The position numbers and the translations under genes are program-made. Shown piece after piece: positions 1 to 8,143 of a stretch of 64,000 nt of DNA (the first letter of the stretch is position 1; each line of letters opens with the position of its first letter). The DNA comes from an uncultured Bacilli bacterium (lineage in GTDB: Bacteria > Bacillota_I > Bacilli_A > RF39 > UBA660): NCBI GenBank assembly GCA_934101225.1, contig CAKOQK010000001.1:1-64000 (forward strand), written 5' to 3'. A model generated the notes under the pieces. It worked only from the letters and a program-made list of their open reading frames with translations, made no database searches and was not told where the DNA came from.

Positions 1-444
1 ATTACTATCATCACACTTAGAAGTATCATTTTTATTTTCAATACTTCTTAAATAATTAATTGTTGTACCATCATAACATAATAATTGATTTGGCTTATCT
101 TCACACTTCCCATCTTTTTCGCTAAATATATTTTCAAATCCTTTTTTAGAAAAATAATATATCGTTTCTATATTCAAATTAGAAAATATTTTCTTAAAGT
201 TTTCACCTAGATCACCTGTTTTAATAACTTTATAATCACTATCACTATTCCAAGTTGCTAAATCATTTACATATTTATAAGCATAATATGCAGTATACAT
301 ATCCTCTACATTATCGTAATAATTCACTTTACTTGAATTAATAATCATTTTATTATAATTAGAATACAAAATTATCATACCAATTAAAAGTACACTCATT
401 ACTATAATTGTTTCTATCAACACAAATCCCTTTTTATTAGTCAC
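1..444 (-). CDS. Prepilin-like protein, 3' part beyond window
   Basis: The reading frame stays open to the left edge (148 codons visible), so the C-terminus is missing. From a GTG start at 444 the protein begins MTNKKGFVLIETIIV, followed by about 20 hydrophobic residues. This is a textbook type IV prepilin signal: a short basic leader, Gly before the cleavage site, Phe at +1 and Glu at +5. It is therefore probably a (pseudo)pilin cleaved by a prepilin peptidase and assembled by a type IV pilus, type II secretion or competence-type machine. The start overlaps the last codons of the upstream pilin-like gene, which indicates one operon. The body contains scattered Cys residues and no motif I recognise. 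Family membership is supported by the signal only; the specific role is unknown. Confidence 0.7.
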   Translation of the reverse strand, partial: MTNKKGFVLIETIIVMSVLLIGMIILYSNYNKMIINSSKVNYYDNVEDMYTAYYAYKYVNDLATWNSDSDYKVIKTGDLGENFKKIFSNLNIETIYYFSKKGFENIFSEKDGKCEDKPNQLLCYDGTTINYLRSIENKNDTSKCDDSN

Positions 445-1204
445 AACCACTTGCACCACCTTCTAAAACATAAGGATTAGATAAAGTTCCATCTCCTCCA
501 ATAATTTTAGTTAATGAATTTATATCAAACACTAATCTAACAAATATTTTTCCTTCAGTTATATCTGAAGAATTAGAAGATATTTCTTTATCTTCAGGTT
601 TTTGTAAATAAACATTATATACTTTACTACCACTATAATAATTATTTCTATTATTAGCAAGCAAATATTTAACTGTATCTTTTCCTTTTTGTTCTTTATC
701 TTCACTATCATCATCAAAATCACTATTTAATATAATATTTTTAATATTTTTATCTAGTTTTTTTCCTTCTTCTTCACTAACTATAGTGTTATAATCACTT
801 TCGCTCATACTTCTAGAAGTAATTTTATCCTGTCCATTTTTTACATACACTGAATTCAAAATTTCATTTAATAACTCTAAACTATTTAATTTATAAGATA
901 AATTCTTAGCAACAAAGTGTCCTAAGCCATTATCGTTTTGAAAAAGAATATAATCCATAGTATCAGCAGAATTAAACCATTTTCTTTTGTCTTTATCAAC
1001 ACATACATTTAATCTAAAATAACTACCCACTTCAGCATGCATAATCCTTTTATTTGAATGAATATCCTCATTAATCTTATCTTTTTCTTTATTTAAAAGG
1101 ATAGAATTATGTCCTATATTTATTGCAAATACAAGTATCAAAGCACAAAATAACAAGAAAAATGAATACAATAAAGATGTTGCAATAAATCCACTCTTAT
1201 TCAT
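437..1204 (-). CDS. Pilin-like protein (prepilin-type N-terminus without Glu5)
   Basis: This 255-residue protein begins MNKSGFIATSLLYSFFLLF, a basic tip, then Gly-Phe and a long hydrophobic segment to about residue 32. That matches a prepilin signal except that +5 is not Glu, which is typical of GspK-type minor pseudopilins that cap a pseudopilus. The rest is hydrophilic and rich in Asn, Asp, Lys and Ser, with Cys near residue 68 and a C-terminal GASGCD. The start is preceded by AGAAGGGATAAGT. The gene overlaps the next prepilin gene by 8 nt, so the two are probably co-translated minor pilins. Pilin class is inferred from the N-terminus alone. Confidence 0.5.
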   Translation of the reverse strand: MNKSGFIATSLLYSFFLLFCALILVFAINIGHNSILLNKEKDKINEDIHSNKRIMHAEVGSYFRLNVCVDKDKRKWFNSADTMDYILFQNDNGLGHFVAKNLSYKLNSLELLNEILNSVYVKNGQDKITSRSMSESDYNTIVSEEEGKKLDKNIKNIILNSDFDDDSEDKEQKGKDTVKYLLANNRNNYYSGSKVYNVYLQKPEDKEISSNSSDITEGKIFVRLVFDINSLTKIIGGDGTLSNPYVLEGGASGCD

Positions 1205-1301
1205 ACTTATCCCTTCTAGTCTATCACAATTATATAATATATTATATTTAAAATCTATACATAATTTCGATTATTTTTATAATAAATAAATGGATATGAC
1301 C

Positions 1302-1330
1302 AAAAGAAAAACACTGTTTATAAGTGTTTT
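1302..1330 (-). terminator. Rho-independent terminator
   Basis: Stem AAAACACT/AGTGTTTT (1308-1315 and 1323-1330) with a 7-nt loop; on the minus strand it is followed by a T-rich run. It would end transcripts from the YsxE/SpoVID-like operon after they pass antisense through the small plus-strand gene at 1386-1607. Confidence 0.55.
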
Positions 1331-1385
1331 AAACAAACATTAACCTATCAAATATAATAAACATATTATATTTTAGGTGATAAAC

Positions 1386-1607
1386 ATGAATTGTAATAAT
1401 TTTAACAATAACTGTAATAATTTCAATAACTTTCATAATCCATTTAATAAATTTAGTTTATTTATATTCTTTTTAATATTATGTACATTAATATTTTATC
1501 AAGCAATAATTACCTTTTTCTTTCCTTTAAGATGGAATATAATTATATTATTTATTGAAATATTTTTACAATTTTATTTATTATTTAGAATAATATGGCC
1601 TAATTAA
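1386..1607 (+). CDS. Small Asn-rich two-span membrane protein
   Basis: A 73-residue protein starting at ATG 1386, chosen because AGGTGAT lies 6 nt upstream; the GTG at 1377 falls inside that ribosome binding site. The first 20 residues are a low-complexity Asn/Cys/Phe repeat (NCNNFNNNCNNFNNF). Two hydrophobic segments follow (about 24-42 and 48-66), ending IIWPN. No family is recognised. Its 3' end overlaps the 3' end of the convergent YsxE-like gene by 27 nt, so each transcript carries an antisense tail against the other. It may be a real small membrane protein; the good ribosome binding site is the main support. Confidence 0.45.
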   Translation: MNCNNFNNNCNNFNNFHNPFNKFSLFIFFLILCTLIFYQAIITFFFPLRWNIIILFIEIFLQFYLLFRIIWPN

Positions 1608-2438
1608 TTTATTAGTGTATTCTATATAACTTATTGATTTACTAACCATGATGGTGTTATCTAATTCATTATTTCCAAAATCATATGTTTTAGGCATCGA
1701 AATCATTATAAATAGTAATGTTTTTTCATAATCAAGTAGTTCAAAATGTTTAAAGTATTCATTTAAAAATAAACTAAAATCATATTTATTAAAGTCATTT
1801 TTATATAAATTAATTATATCTATTACGGGACTATCAACTAAATATTTATCCCAACTAATGAATTTATTATTAATAAAATGATCAATGCTTAAATTATTAT
1901 GATTATAAACTACTCTTATTTTATCTAAGTCATTAACCATTTTGTACCACTTTTCTAGTTCTCTTTTAAGAAAGTTGATATTAGATCTAATTAAACTTGA
2001 ATTAATAATAAGAATATATAAAGATGGTCTTATATATTCTTCACTTAAAGCTTTATCAAATAATTTATTATAATAATCCTCCAAGTAATTAATATTGGAA
2101 CTTATATTTTCATATATTTCCTTAAAATTATCTATTTTAACATTTTTAAAATAACTAGTTTTATAATGAAGTTCTGCTAAAGTCTTAGCCTCATCAATCA
2201 TTTTTTGATTAATAGGCTCATTTATATCATCCAAATATTCATAGACATAGTTATTATCATATTCATCTATTATTTTAGGAAATTTATTAAAACTTCTATT
2301 TTCTAAGTAATTATATAAAGATTTTAAATCTTTCTTTTTTTCTTTTACAACATATTTTCCATCTTGAGTTGTAAGAATATGACTTTTACCACTAATAGTT
2401 ATTTTAGTTGGATTAAAAATTTCTCTATAATTCTTCAT
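1581..2438 (-). CDS. YsxE/CotS-like aminoglycoside-phosphotransferase-fold protein
   Basis: A 285-residue protein with the layout of the CotS/YsxE spore-coat kinase-like family. It has an N-terminal nucleotide-binding-like lobe (LTTQDGKYVVKEKKKDL, around residues 23-40), then helices, and a C-terminal lobe with VVYNHNNLSIDHFI and SWDKYLVDSPVIDI, which correspond to the catalytic-loop and metal-loop positions (H-N-L-S/D-x-x and W-D). It follows and overlaps by 14 nt a LysM protein resembling SpoVID. The pair reproduces the spoVID-ysxE gene order of Bacillus, which strengthens both calls. No separate ribosome binding site is visible, consistent with translational coupling. Kinase activity is not established for YsxE in general. 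The alternative is a generic APH-fold protein. Confidence 0.6.
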   Translation of the reverse strand: MKNYREIFNPTKITISGKSHILTTQDGKYVVKEKKKDLKSLYNYLENRSFNKFPKIIDEYDNNYVYEYLDDINEPINQKMIDEAKTLAELHYKTSYFKNVKIDNFKEIYENISSNINYLEDYYNKLFDKALSEEYIRPSLYILIINSSLIRSNINFLKRELEKWYKMVNDLDKIRVVYNHNNLSIDHFINNKFISWDKYLVDSPVIDIINLYKNDFNKYDFSLFLNEYFKHFELLDYEKTLLFIMISMPKTYDFGNNELDNTIMVSKSISYIEYTNKLIRPYYSK

Positions 2439-3126
2439 TTGGAATAATTAGTTTCATATTTAGTTCTAAGGTATCAAAAGTATTATATTCTTTTAAAGTA
2501 TTAACACTGATGTTGTATTTTTTTGTTATACTTTCAATTGAATCACTTATTCCAACTGTATGTACATGATATAAGACATATTCATCTTTATCATTAATTG
2601 AATTAATAATCATATTTTCATCTATTTTATCTTGTTTATTTTCAGTAGAAGTTGTACTAACTTCCTTTTCATCTTTAGCAATAGGCATCATAATCTCGTT
2701 AGGTAAATCAACAGGCTCACTTCTTAAATCAACAATATCTACATCCTGTTTTTTTTGTTCATTTAGAAAATCATCTAATTTTTCTTCACTTTCAAATACT
2801 TTTACTCCTTCTTCAGCTGTAACTAAGTATTCAATATGAACACTTAATTCATCTAGATTATTAAAATTATAACTAAAATCACTTATATCTAACTTAACAG
2901 TATCTAAATTAATGTTAGAAGGTAAATCATGTTTAAATGGTACTTTAAAACTAAAATCTTCTTTATTAATGCTTATTTCATGTAAACGATAACTACCAGA
3001 AACTATAAAATCGCCATATATACTTGATCCATCTACTTTAAAATTTTGTTCAACAGAAATAGATGTTATTTCAAATATTTTTGATTTAAATAAAAAGTCT
3101 CTATCTAAAGTATAAACTTCATTCAT
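2425..3126 (-). CDS. SpoVID-like protein with C-terminal LysM domain
   Basis: A 233-residue protein. The N-terminal 100 residues have the beta-rich pattern of the SpoVID N-terminal domain (VSGSYRLHEISI, then FKVPFKHDLPSNINL and DISDFSYNF). Residues about 125-175 are a charged linker. The C-terminal 45 residues form a LysM-like module (YVLYHVHTVGISDSIESITKKYNISVNTLKEYN, quoted here as its opening YVLYHVHTVGIS, core IESITKKYNIS and end LKLIIPNEEL). In spore formers SpoVID is a morphogenetic protein that encases the forespore coat. The adjacent YsxE-like gene supports this identity. In a genome-reduced lineage it could instead serve an envelope role. It has no signal peptide, as expected for SpoVID. 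Confidence 0.6.
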   Translation of the reverse strand: MNEVYTLDRDFLFKSKIFEITSISVEQNFKVDGSSIYGDFIVSGSYRLHEISINKEDFSFKVPFKHDLPSNINLDTVKLDISDFSYNFNNLDELSVHIEYLVTAEEGVKVFESEEKLDDFLNEQKKQDVDIVDLRSEPVDLPNEIMMPIAKDEKEVSTTSTENKQDKIDENMIINSINDKDEYVLYHVHTVGISDSIESITKKYNISVNTLKEYNTFDTLELNMKLIIPNEEL

Positions 3127-3167
3127 ATATCATTTTCCTTTCTTTTCAAAATAATTATATGAATAGC

Positions 3168-3203
3168 AAAAAAAGATATTCGCGAATATGCTTAAATATC
3201 TTT
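3168..3203 (-). terminator. Terminator after the amidase gene
   Basis: AAGATATT (3173-3180) pairs with AATATCTT (3195-3202); on the minus strand seven T follow. The inner part contains the perfect palindrome ATATTCGCGAATAT. Confidence 0.65.
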
Positions 3204-3216
3204 ATTATCTGTATTT

Positions 3217-4227
3217 TTATTTATCTTTTATTAAATCATTTATAAATCTATCAAATGGAAATTTTTTTCCAGGACACATTGTTCTTACAACAGGATTAAT
3301 CTCATTATGTCCAACAATATGTTCTCTATCTATAATAAAATCATAATCATATGTATCTTTTAAATATTTAATAATTTTCTTAACGATCATCAAACTTGTT
3401 TTATATTGTTTTTCAGTTAATGATCCATCAAAACTTTCATGTTCAATAGAAAAAGAATAGTAATTACAATTTTCTTTAATAGATTTTGCAAATTTATTTT
3501 TTGCCAGTAAATAATAAATATCACTGCTTTCATTCATTGATGTACCATTTGCCCATGCTGAATCATTTAAGTCTACAACTTGTTTATATTCTCCACTTCT
3601 AGCTACTACAAAATGTGAGGAAACTTCACTTTTATCATTATAAAAAGTATCAATTATTCTCTCATATACATTAGAAATATGCATTACAATTATAAATGGA
3701 ATTAAATTATTATGTCCCTTATAACAATTTTTAGTATATTTATCATAATTAATTTCATATGAATCTTTTTCTTTTTTTAGAAGTTTTTCTAAAGTATTAA
3801 TTATATCTTTCTTATCGCACTTCATAATAGAAGAAGCAATATTAATCATACATTCATCATTTAATTTTTTGACAACAAAATAATTATATAAAAGCAATCC
3901 TACATATCTTTCTGATTTTAATTCTATTAATTTTTTAGTAAATAAATATGTATATTTTGAATTCATATTATATTCTTCATTGTCATACCATAAATAATAA
4001 ACAAATGCTGCATCTTCACTTTTAAGAACATAGTTAAGAAATATTGATTTGTCAATTTGTTTAGCATGATTTATATAAAGTCTAATATATCTATTATTTT
4101 TAGTTGCTAATATTTTTTCGGTCACATCTACATCAAATAGATATGAATAATAAAATAAATCACGCGCATTTGTTGCATCAATATTATTTATATCTATATT
4201 ACTATTCAACATTTCTGATAACACCAT
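3217..4227 (-). CDS. N-acetylmuramoyl-L-alanine amidase (Amidase_2/PGRP fold)
   Basis: The C-terminal half (about residues 170-336) is a type 2 amidase domain that cleaves the amide between MurNAc and L-Ala in peptidoglycan. Visible landmarks are IIVMHIS (first zinc His), SSHFVVARSGEYKQVVDLND, SFSIEHESFDG (the usual 'SIGIE' strand), HIVGHNEINP and TMCPGKKFPFDRF, the last holding the second His and the Cys zinc ligands. The N-terminal 160 residues are helical and of unknown function. There is no signal peptide, which is odd for a wall hydrolase and suggests recycling of imported muropeptides, unusual export or lysis-dependent release. The start is set at ATG 4227 behind GGGGTGAT; a GTG three codons upstream is less likely. 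Confidence 0.85.
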   Translation of the reverse strand: MVLSEMLNSNIDINNIDATNARDLFYYSYLFDVDVTEKILATKNNRYIRLYINHAKQIDKSIFLNYVLKSEDAAFVYYLWYDNEEYNMNSKYTYLFTKKLIELKSERYVGLLLYNYFVVKKLNDECMINIASSIMKCDKKDIINTLEKLLKKEKDSYEINYDKYTKNCYKGHNNLIPFIIVMHISNVYERIIDTFYNDKSEVSSHFVVARSGEYKQVVDLNDSAWANGTSMNESSDIYYLLAKNKFAKSIKENCNYYSFSIEHESFDGSLTEKQYKTSLMIVKKIIKYLKDTYDYDFIIDREHIVGHNEINPVVRTMCPGKKFPFDRFINDLIKDK

Positions 4228-4245
4228 TATCACCCCACAATTAAT

Positions 4246-4274
4246 ATTGTATCATAAATATTAAAATATGTAAG
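4246..4274 (-). promoter_or_regulatory. Predicted promoter of the amidase gene
   Basis: CTTACA (4269-4274), 17 nt, then TACAAT (4246-4251), about 20 nt before the start codon. Confidence 0.4.
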
Positions 4275-4430
4275 ATAATCTTAAAATGTTTTTATTAAAT
4301 ATATTCGATTGGCATCATATAATTAATTTCGTTAAGTACTTCAATATATTTTTCGTCATACAAATTACAGTGTTATCTATTTTTTGTCCACAAATCTGGA
4401 ATTCAATTCCAAAATTGTAGAATTTATTTT

Positions 4431-5762
4431 TTAATTAGGATAGTATATAGCTCTTTTACCATAGAGATTGTATATTTTTTCTACTTGTTTACGATTATAA
4501 CTTACAATTTTACCTGTATAAGAATCGGATACAATTATTTTATTTTTATTAAAGCCAATTACAACAACACTATGTAGTTTACAAATCCAATTTATTTTTT
4601 TACCTGTTTCTTTATAAATCCAGGTAGTACATATATCTGTATTTTGCATATTAACTGATGCCCATATTTGAACAGGTATTCCTTTTTTAACTATTGCAAG
4701 TACTTCATCTAGAGAATGACCTGTATAATCAATCATTCCTGATTTAAATTTATTAGCGACTTCTATTATCGGTTTTTGATAAACACCATAACCATGGCTA
4801 TCAGAAGGATCTCCTACAAATTCAAGTTCAGGATTACCTCCATAATATACGCCATCTTCATAATGAGGACCATCACCCTTTTTTAATGCATTAACTAATT
4901 GACTCATGTTAACATTAACATTGTAAAATCTAAGCAAATTATATAATGCTGCACTTTCACAACCATTAGGATAATCTGGATTTTGATTATAGGTTGGAAA
5001 ATTATTTATTTGATAAGTTACATCTTTTTCTATAATTGTTATTTTTCTATATTTAGTAGTCTTATTTCCTAATTTATCTTCAGCAGAATATTTTATCTTA
5101 TAATTACCAGGTATATCATAGTTAACACTACTATCATCAACTATAAAATCAACCTCTCCAAATCTCTCATCTACTGCTTTAACATTATTATACAAATTAT
5201 ATTTATTTCCAGATTCTAATGTAATATTTGTCAGTCCCTTAAATACTGGTCCTTCTTTATCCTCTATTATTGTTAATTTAGTACTTTTCTCAAATTTATT
5301 ATTATAATCATCATAAATTTTAATTAATACATCTTGCGTACCTAATTCTTTTTTTAGCAATAACTCATCATATTTATACAAAGATAAATCAATATCATTA
5401 ACAATAAAATCTTTTATTGTAGGTAGTTCTTCATCTATGTAAATGGTTATTTCTTTTAATTCAAGTTTATCTAAAATATTTTCATATATTATTAAATTAG
5501 ATGAATATTCATTATTACCTACACTAATTTTAATTTCATAATTACCTATATCTTTAATATTATCTAAATCTTGATTACATTTTACATTTTTTATATCTTC
5601 TTTTAGAAAATCATTTATTGTAACTATTTCTCCATAAGGTTTTACTACTTCTTTGATTATTAACTTATGGGTATTATTTCTTATAACAATATTTAATAAT
5701 AAAATAGATATTCCTATGCATAGTATAATAATAACTATTAATATCCAATACCTTTTCTTCAT
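4431..5762 (-). CDS. Membrane-anchored C39-like cysteine peptidase with Ig-like domains
   Basis: A 443-residue extracytoplasmic protein. Residues about 5-27 form an N-terminal membrane anchor. Residues 30-240 contain tandem beta-sandwich modules of the DUF5011/bacterial Ig-like type; the last runs from GPVFKGLTNITLESG to NKTTKYRKITI. Residues about 255-443 form a Peptidase_C39_2-like papain-fold domain with candidate Cys in NGCESAALYNLL, His in KLHSVVVIGF and Asp in IIVSDSYTG. Such proteins act on surface or secreted polypeptides, or on wall cross-bridges; the substrate here is unknown. It is followed by a weak 3' hairpin and is probably monocistronic. Confidence 0.75.
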   Translation of the reverse strand: MKKRYWILIVIIILCIGISILLLNIVIRNNTHKLIIKEVVKPYGEIVTINDFLKEDIKNVKCNQDLDNIKDIGNYEIKISVGNNEYSSNLIIYENILDKLELKEITIYIDEELPTIKDFIVNDIDLSLYKYDELLLKKELGTQDVLIKIYDDYNNKFEKSTKLTIIEDKEGPVFKGLTNITLESGNKYNLYNNVKAVDERFGEVDFIVDDSSVNYDIPGNYKIKYSAEDKLGNKTTKYRKITIIEKDVTYQINNFPTYNQNPDYPNGCESAALYNLLRFYNVNVNMSQLVNALKKGDGPHYEDGVYYGGNPELEFVGDPSDSHGYGVYQKPIIEVANKFKSGMIDYTGHSLDEVLAIVKKGIPVQIWASVNMQNTDICTTWIYKETGKKINWICKLHSVVVIGFNKNKIIVSDSYTGKIVSYNRKQVEKIYNLYGKRAIYYPN

Positions 5763-5828
5763 TGTATTCCTCTATCTTTATCTTATAACAATAGTATATC
5801 ATGTTTAGTAATAACTTTTAATAAATTT

Positions 5829-5851
5829 AAAAAAACCAGATAATTATCTGG
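5829..5851 (-). terminator. Terminator after the AAA/DUF4143 gene
   Basis: Perfect inverted repeat CCAGATAATTATCTGG (5836-5851), followed on the minus strand by TTTTTTT. Confidence 0.8.
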
Positions 5852-5859
5852 AATATATT

Positions 5860-7176
5860 TTAATTTTTAATACAAAAGATAGCATATAAAGGAATACTTT
5901 TAATTTTAGTTTCCTCATTATATCCAAAATTTTTAGAACTTATTCTTATAGAATATTTTGGATTATAATTTTTATTATATAAAGATAAACTTTTTGACTG
6001 AGTATTTCTTGCTGCTTTTACTTCGATTGGAATTATTCCATCATCATTATAAATCATAAAATCAATTTCGGCTTTACCAGAACTTAACCAATAATACAAA
6101 CTAATATTATTACTAGCAAACTGAGTAGCAACAAAATTTTCCGTAATAGATCCTTTAAACAAAGATAAATCATCTTCTAAAATATCTTTATATTTAACTT
6201 CTAATAAATGATTAAGTAATCCAACATCATTAAGATATAACTTGAAACTATCATAATCAACAAATGCAGCTAATGGTTTTTCTGGTGCACTCACTTTGTA
6301 TGAACATAAAATCATATTACTTGCATTTAACCAATCTAGTGGTGTATCGTATTCTCTGCCCCTTCCATTTTTTTCAATTTTACTAAATTGAAATTTTCTT
6401 GATAAATTTGCAATTTGGCTAGGTATAGAACGATATATTTTTTCTATTTTTAAAGCTTCTGAGTTGCTAGTTACATATGTTTTCATATCCTTAAAATAGG
6501 AATCTATTATATTTTGTTTAATAGTAGAATCGTATTTCATGATATCACAACCATTATCTATAAAATTTTTAACTGATTCCGGCATTCCACCACAAATTAA
6601 ATAATACTTATAATATTCCATTGCTTGTATATGTAAAGGCTCTATCATAGCTGAATTATTTTCATAACATCTTTTTATCTCGTTAATTAACATTTCTTTA
6701 TTGTTAGCAACTAAAAACTCTTCAAAATCCATTGGATACATATTTATCATTTTTACCTTACCAACTGGAAATGATGAATTTAATCTTTTTAACTTTACCC
6801 CTAGTAATGAACCAGCACAAATAATTCTTATATTGTTATGTTTTTCACAAAAAAATTTTAACTCTGATATTAATTCTTCACTACACTGTATTTCATCAAT
6901 AAAAAGTACAGTATTTTCTTTTGTTAAATCAAAATTAACTATAGTTTGTAAATAGTTTAACTTTTGTTCTGAATTTAAATCAGTTCTTTTATATAAATCA
7001 ACCACTTCAACATTTTGAAATAAATTTACAGAAACAAAATTTTCAAATTCTTTTTCACAAAATTTTTCTATAATATATGTTTTTCCAACCTGTCTAGCAC
7101 CTAATATCATTAAAGGTTTTACATTTAATGAATCATTTTTCCACTTTAGTAACTCATTATAGATTTTTCTTTTCAT
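5860..7176 (-). CDS. AAA_14/DUF4143 family ATPase
   Basis: A 438-residue cytoplasmic P-loop ATPase with the usual length and order of the AAA_14-DUF4143 family. It has Walker A GARQVGKTYII (about 26-36), Walker B VLFIDEIQCS (about 90), a sensor-like IICAGSLLGVKL, and a C-terminal DUF4143 part with a nuclease-like core (TENFVATQF, GKAEIDFMIY, IIPIEVKAARNT). The last resembles the E/D-x-K motif of restriction-fold nucleases. The biological role of the family is not settled. It has its own promoter (7194-7222) directly downstream of three 33-bp tandem repeats, and its own terminator. The ribosome binding site is GGTGATAGAG before ATG. Confidence 0.85.
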   Translation of the reverse strand: MKRKIYNELLKWKNDSLNVKPLMILGARQVGKTYIIEKFCEKEFENFVSVNLFQNVEVVDLYKRTDLNSEQKLNYLQTIVNFDLTKENTVLFIDEIQCSEELISELKFFCEKHNNIRIICAGSLLGVKLKRLNSSFPVGKVKMINMYPMDFEEFLVANNKEMLINEIKRCYENNSAMIEPLHIQAMEYYKYYLICGGMPESVKNFIDNGCDIMKYDSTIKQNIIDSYFKDMKTYVTSNSEALKIEKIYRSIPSQIANLSRKFQFSKIEKNGRGREYDTPLDWLNASNMILCSYKVSAPEKPLAAFVDYDSFKLYLNDVGLLNHLLEVKYKDILEDDLSLFKGSITENFVATQFASNNISLYYWLSSGKAEIDFMIYNDDGIIPIEVKAARNTQSKSLSLYNKNYNPKYSIRISSKNFGYNEETKIKSIPLYAIFCIKN

Positions 7177-7193
7177 TCTCTATCACCACTATA

Positions 7194-7222
7194 AATATAC
7201 TATAAAAGTTAGAAAAAGTCAA
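7194..7222 (-). promoter_or_regulatory. Predicted promoter of the AAA/DUF4143 gene
   Basis: TTGACT (7217-7222), 17-nt spacer, TATATT (7194-7199). It lies immediately downstream of the tandem repeat array. Confidence 0.6.
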
Positions 7223-7225
7223 AAA

Positions 7226-7324
7226 TTACACGTTTTTTGAACGACTTTTGATATAAATTTACACGTTTTTTGAACGACTTTTGTCATAAATTTACACGTT
7301 TTTTGAACGACTTTTATAAATTAT
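7226..7324 (-). repeat. Three tandem 33-bp repeats upstream of a promoter
   Basis: Units begin at 7226, 7259 and 7292, an exact 33-bp period, close to three helical turns. Each carries the core ACACGTTTTTTGAACGACTT, in which CGTT and AACG form a short inverted repeat. They abut the -35 box of the AAA/DUF4143 gene, so they look like an operator array. Only the last few bases of each unit vary. Confidence 0.75.
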
Positions 7325-7336
7325 GCCTTATTTTAA

Positions 7337-8128
7337 CTATTTAAATCTTTCTCTATAACCACATCTTTGACATAAAGGACTTACTAATTCACGCCTATTA
7401 AACCCACTTAACATTTCTTGATATATATTAGAATTAATAATTTCATCTAAATCTTGCTTATAAATATTTCCTAGTTTATTATCTCCATTATTATCCAAAC
7501 AACAACTAACAACATCACCATTAACCAAAATTCCAATTTGATCTTTTAAAGCCCTGCATGTACCAATTCGACTAATAACAGGTAGATCCATACTAGGCCA
7601 ATCAAACTTTTTATCAATACTTAAAAATATATGATCATTTAAGTTATTTCTTAAACTATTTCTATCTATTTTAACCTTATAGTGTTCATCTAAAAATTTA
7701 AATATTTCATTATTATCTAAGTCATTCCATAACCTAAAATTAATATATGTATTCTTAATACTATCACATATCTTAACTATATCTTTTACTTCATCTAAAG
7801 AATTAAAACTATGTAATGAGATATTTATTTGTCTTATTTTATTATTATTTATAATATCTAACTTATCTTTTAATAATCTTCCATTAGTTGTTATATTTAC
7901 ATTTATATTATTCTCATTTGCTATTTTAATTATTTCATCCAAATTAGAATGCATTAAAGGCTCTCCTTTAATATGTAAATAAATATGATTAGTATAACCA
8001 TTAATTTTATTAATTATAGTTTCAAATTCATTTACACTCATAAATTCTTTTTCTCTATTGCTTTTAGGACAAAATGGGCAATTTAAATTACAAACATTGG
8101 TTATTTCAATATATATTCTTTTATACAT
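7337..8128 (-). CDS. Radical SAM/SPASM-domain protein
   Basis: A 263-residue radical SAM enzyme. The cluster motif C-x3-C-x2-C is at residues 13-20 (VCNLNCPFCPKS). GEPLMHSNLDEI is the SAM-binding GGE-like motif, and ITTNGRLL is the next core strand. The C-terminus is a short SPASM-like region with several Cys (GTCRAL, VSCCLDNNGDNKLGN, SPLCQRCGY) that would bind auxiliary iron-sulphur clusters. Family members modify peptides or proteins, but no candidate peptide substrate is recognisable next to it. It lies 15 nt downstream of a large unknown gene and is probably co-transcribed with it. Confidence 0.8.
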   Translation of the reverse strand: MYKRIYIEITNVCNLNCPFCPKSNREKEFMSVNEFETIINKINGYTNHIYLHIKGEPLMHSNLDEIIKIANENNINVNITTNGRLLKDKLDIINNNKIRQINISLHSFNSLDEVKDIVKICDSIKNTYINFRLWNDLDNNEIFKFLDEHYKVKIDRNSLRNNLNDHIFLSIDKKFDWPSMDLPVISRIGTCRALKDQIGILVNGDVVSCCLDNNGDNKLGNIYKQDLDEIINSNIYQEMLSGFNRRELVSPLCQRCGYRERFK

Positions 8129-8143
8129 ATTATGTTTTCCTCT

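Noticed and set aside
7226..7324. CRISPR or coding repeat
   Set aside because: Only three directly abutting units with no spacers; they are located between a stop codon and a promoter.
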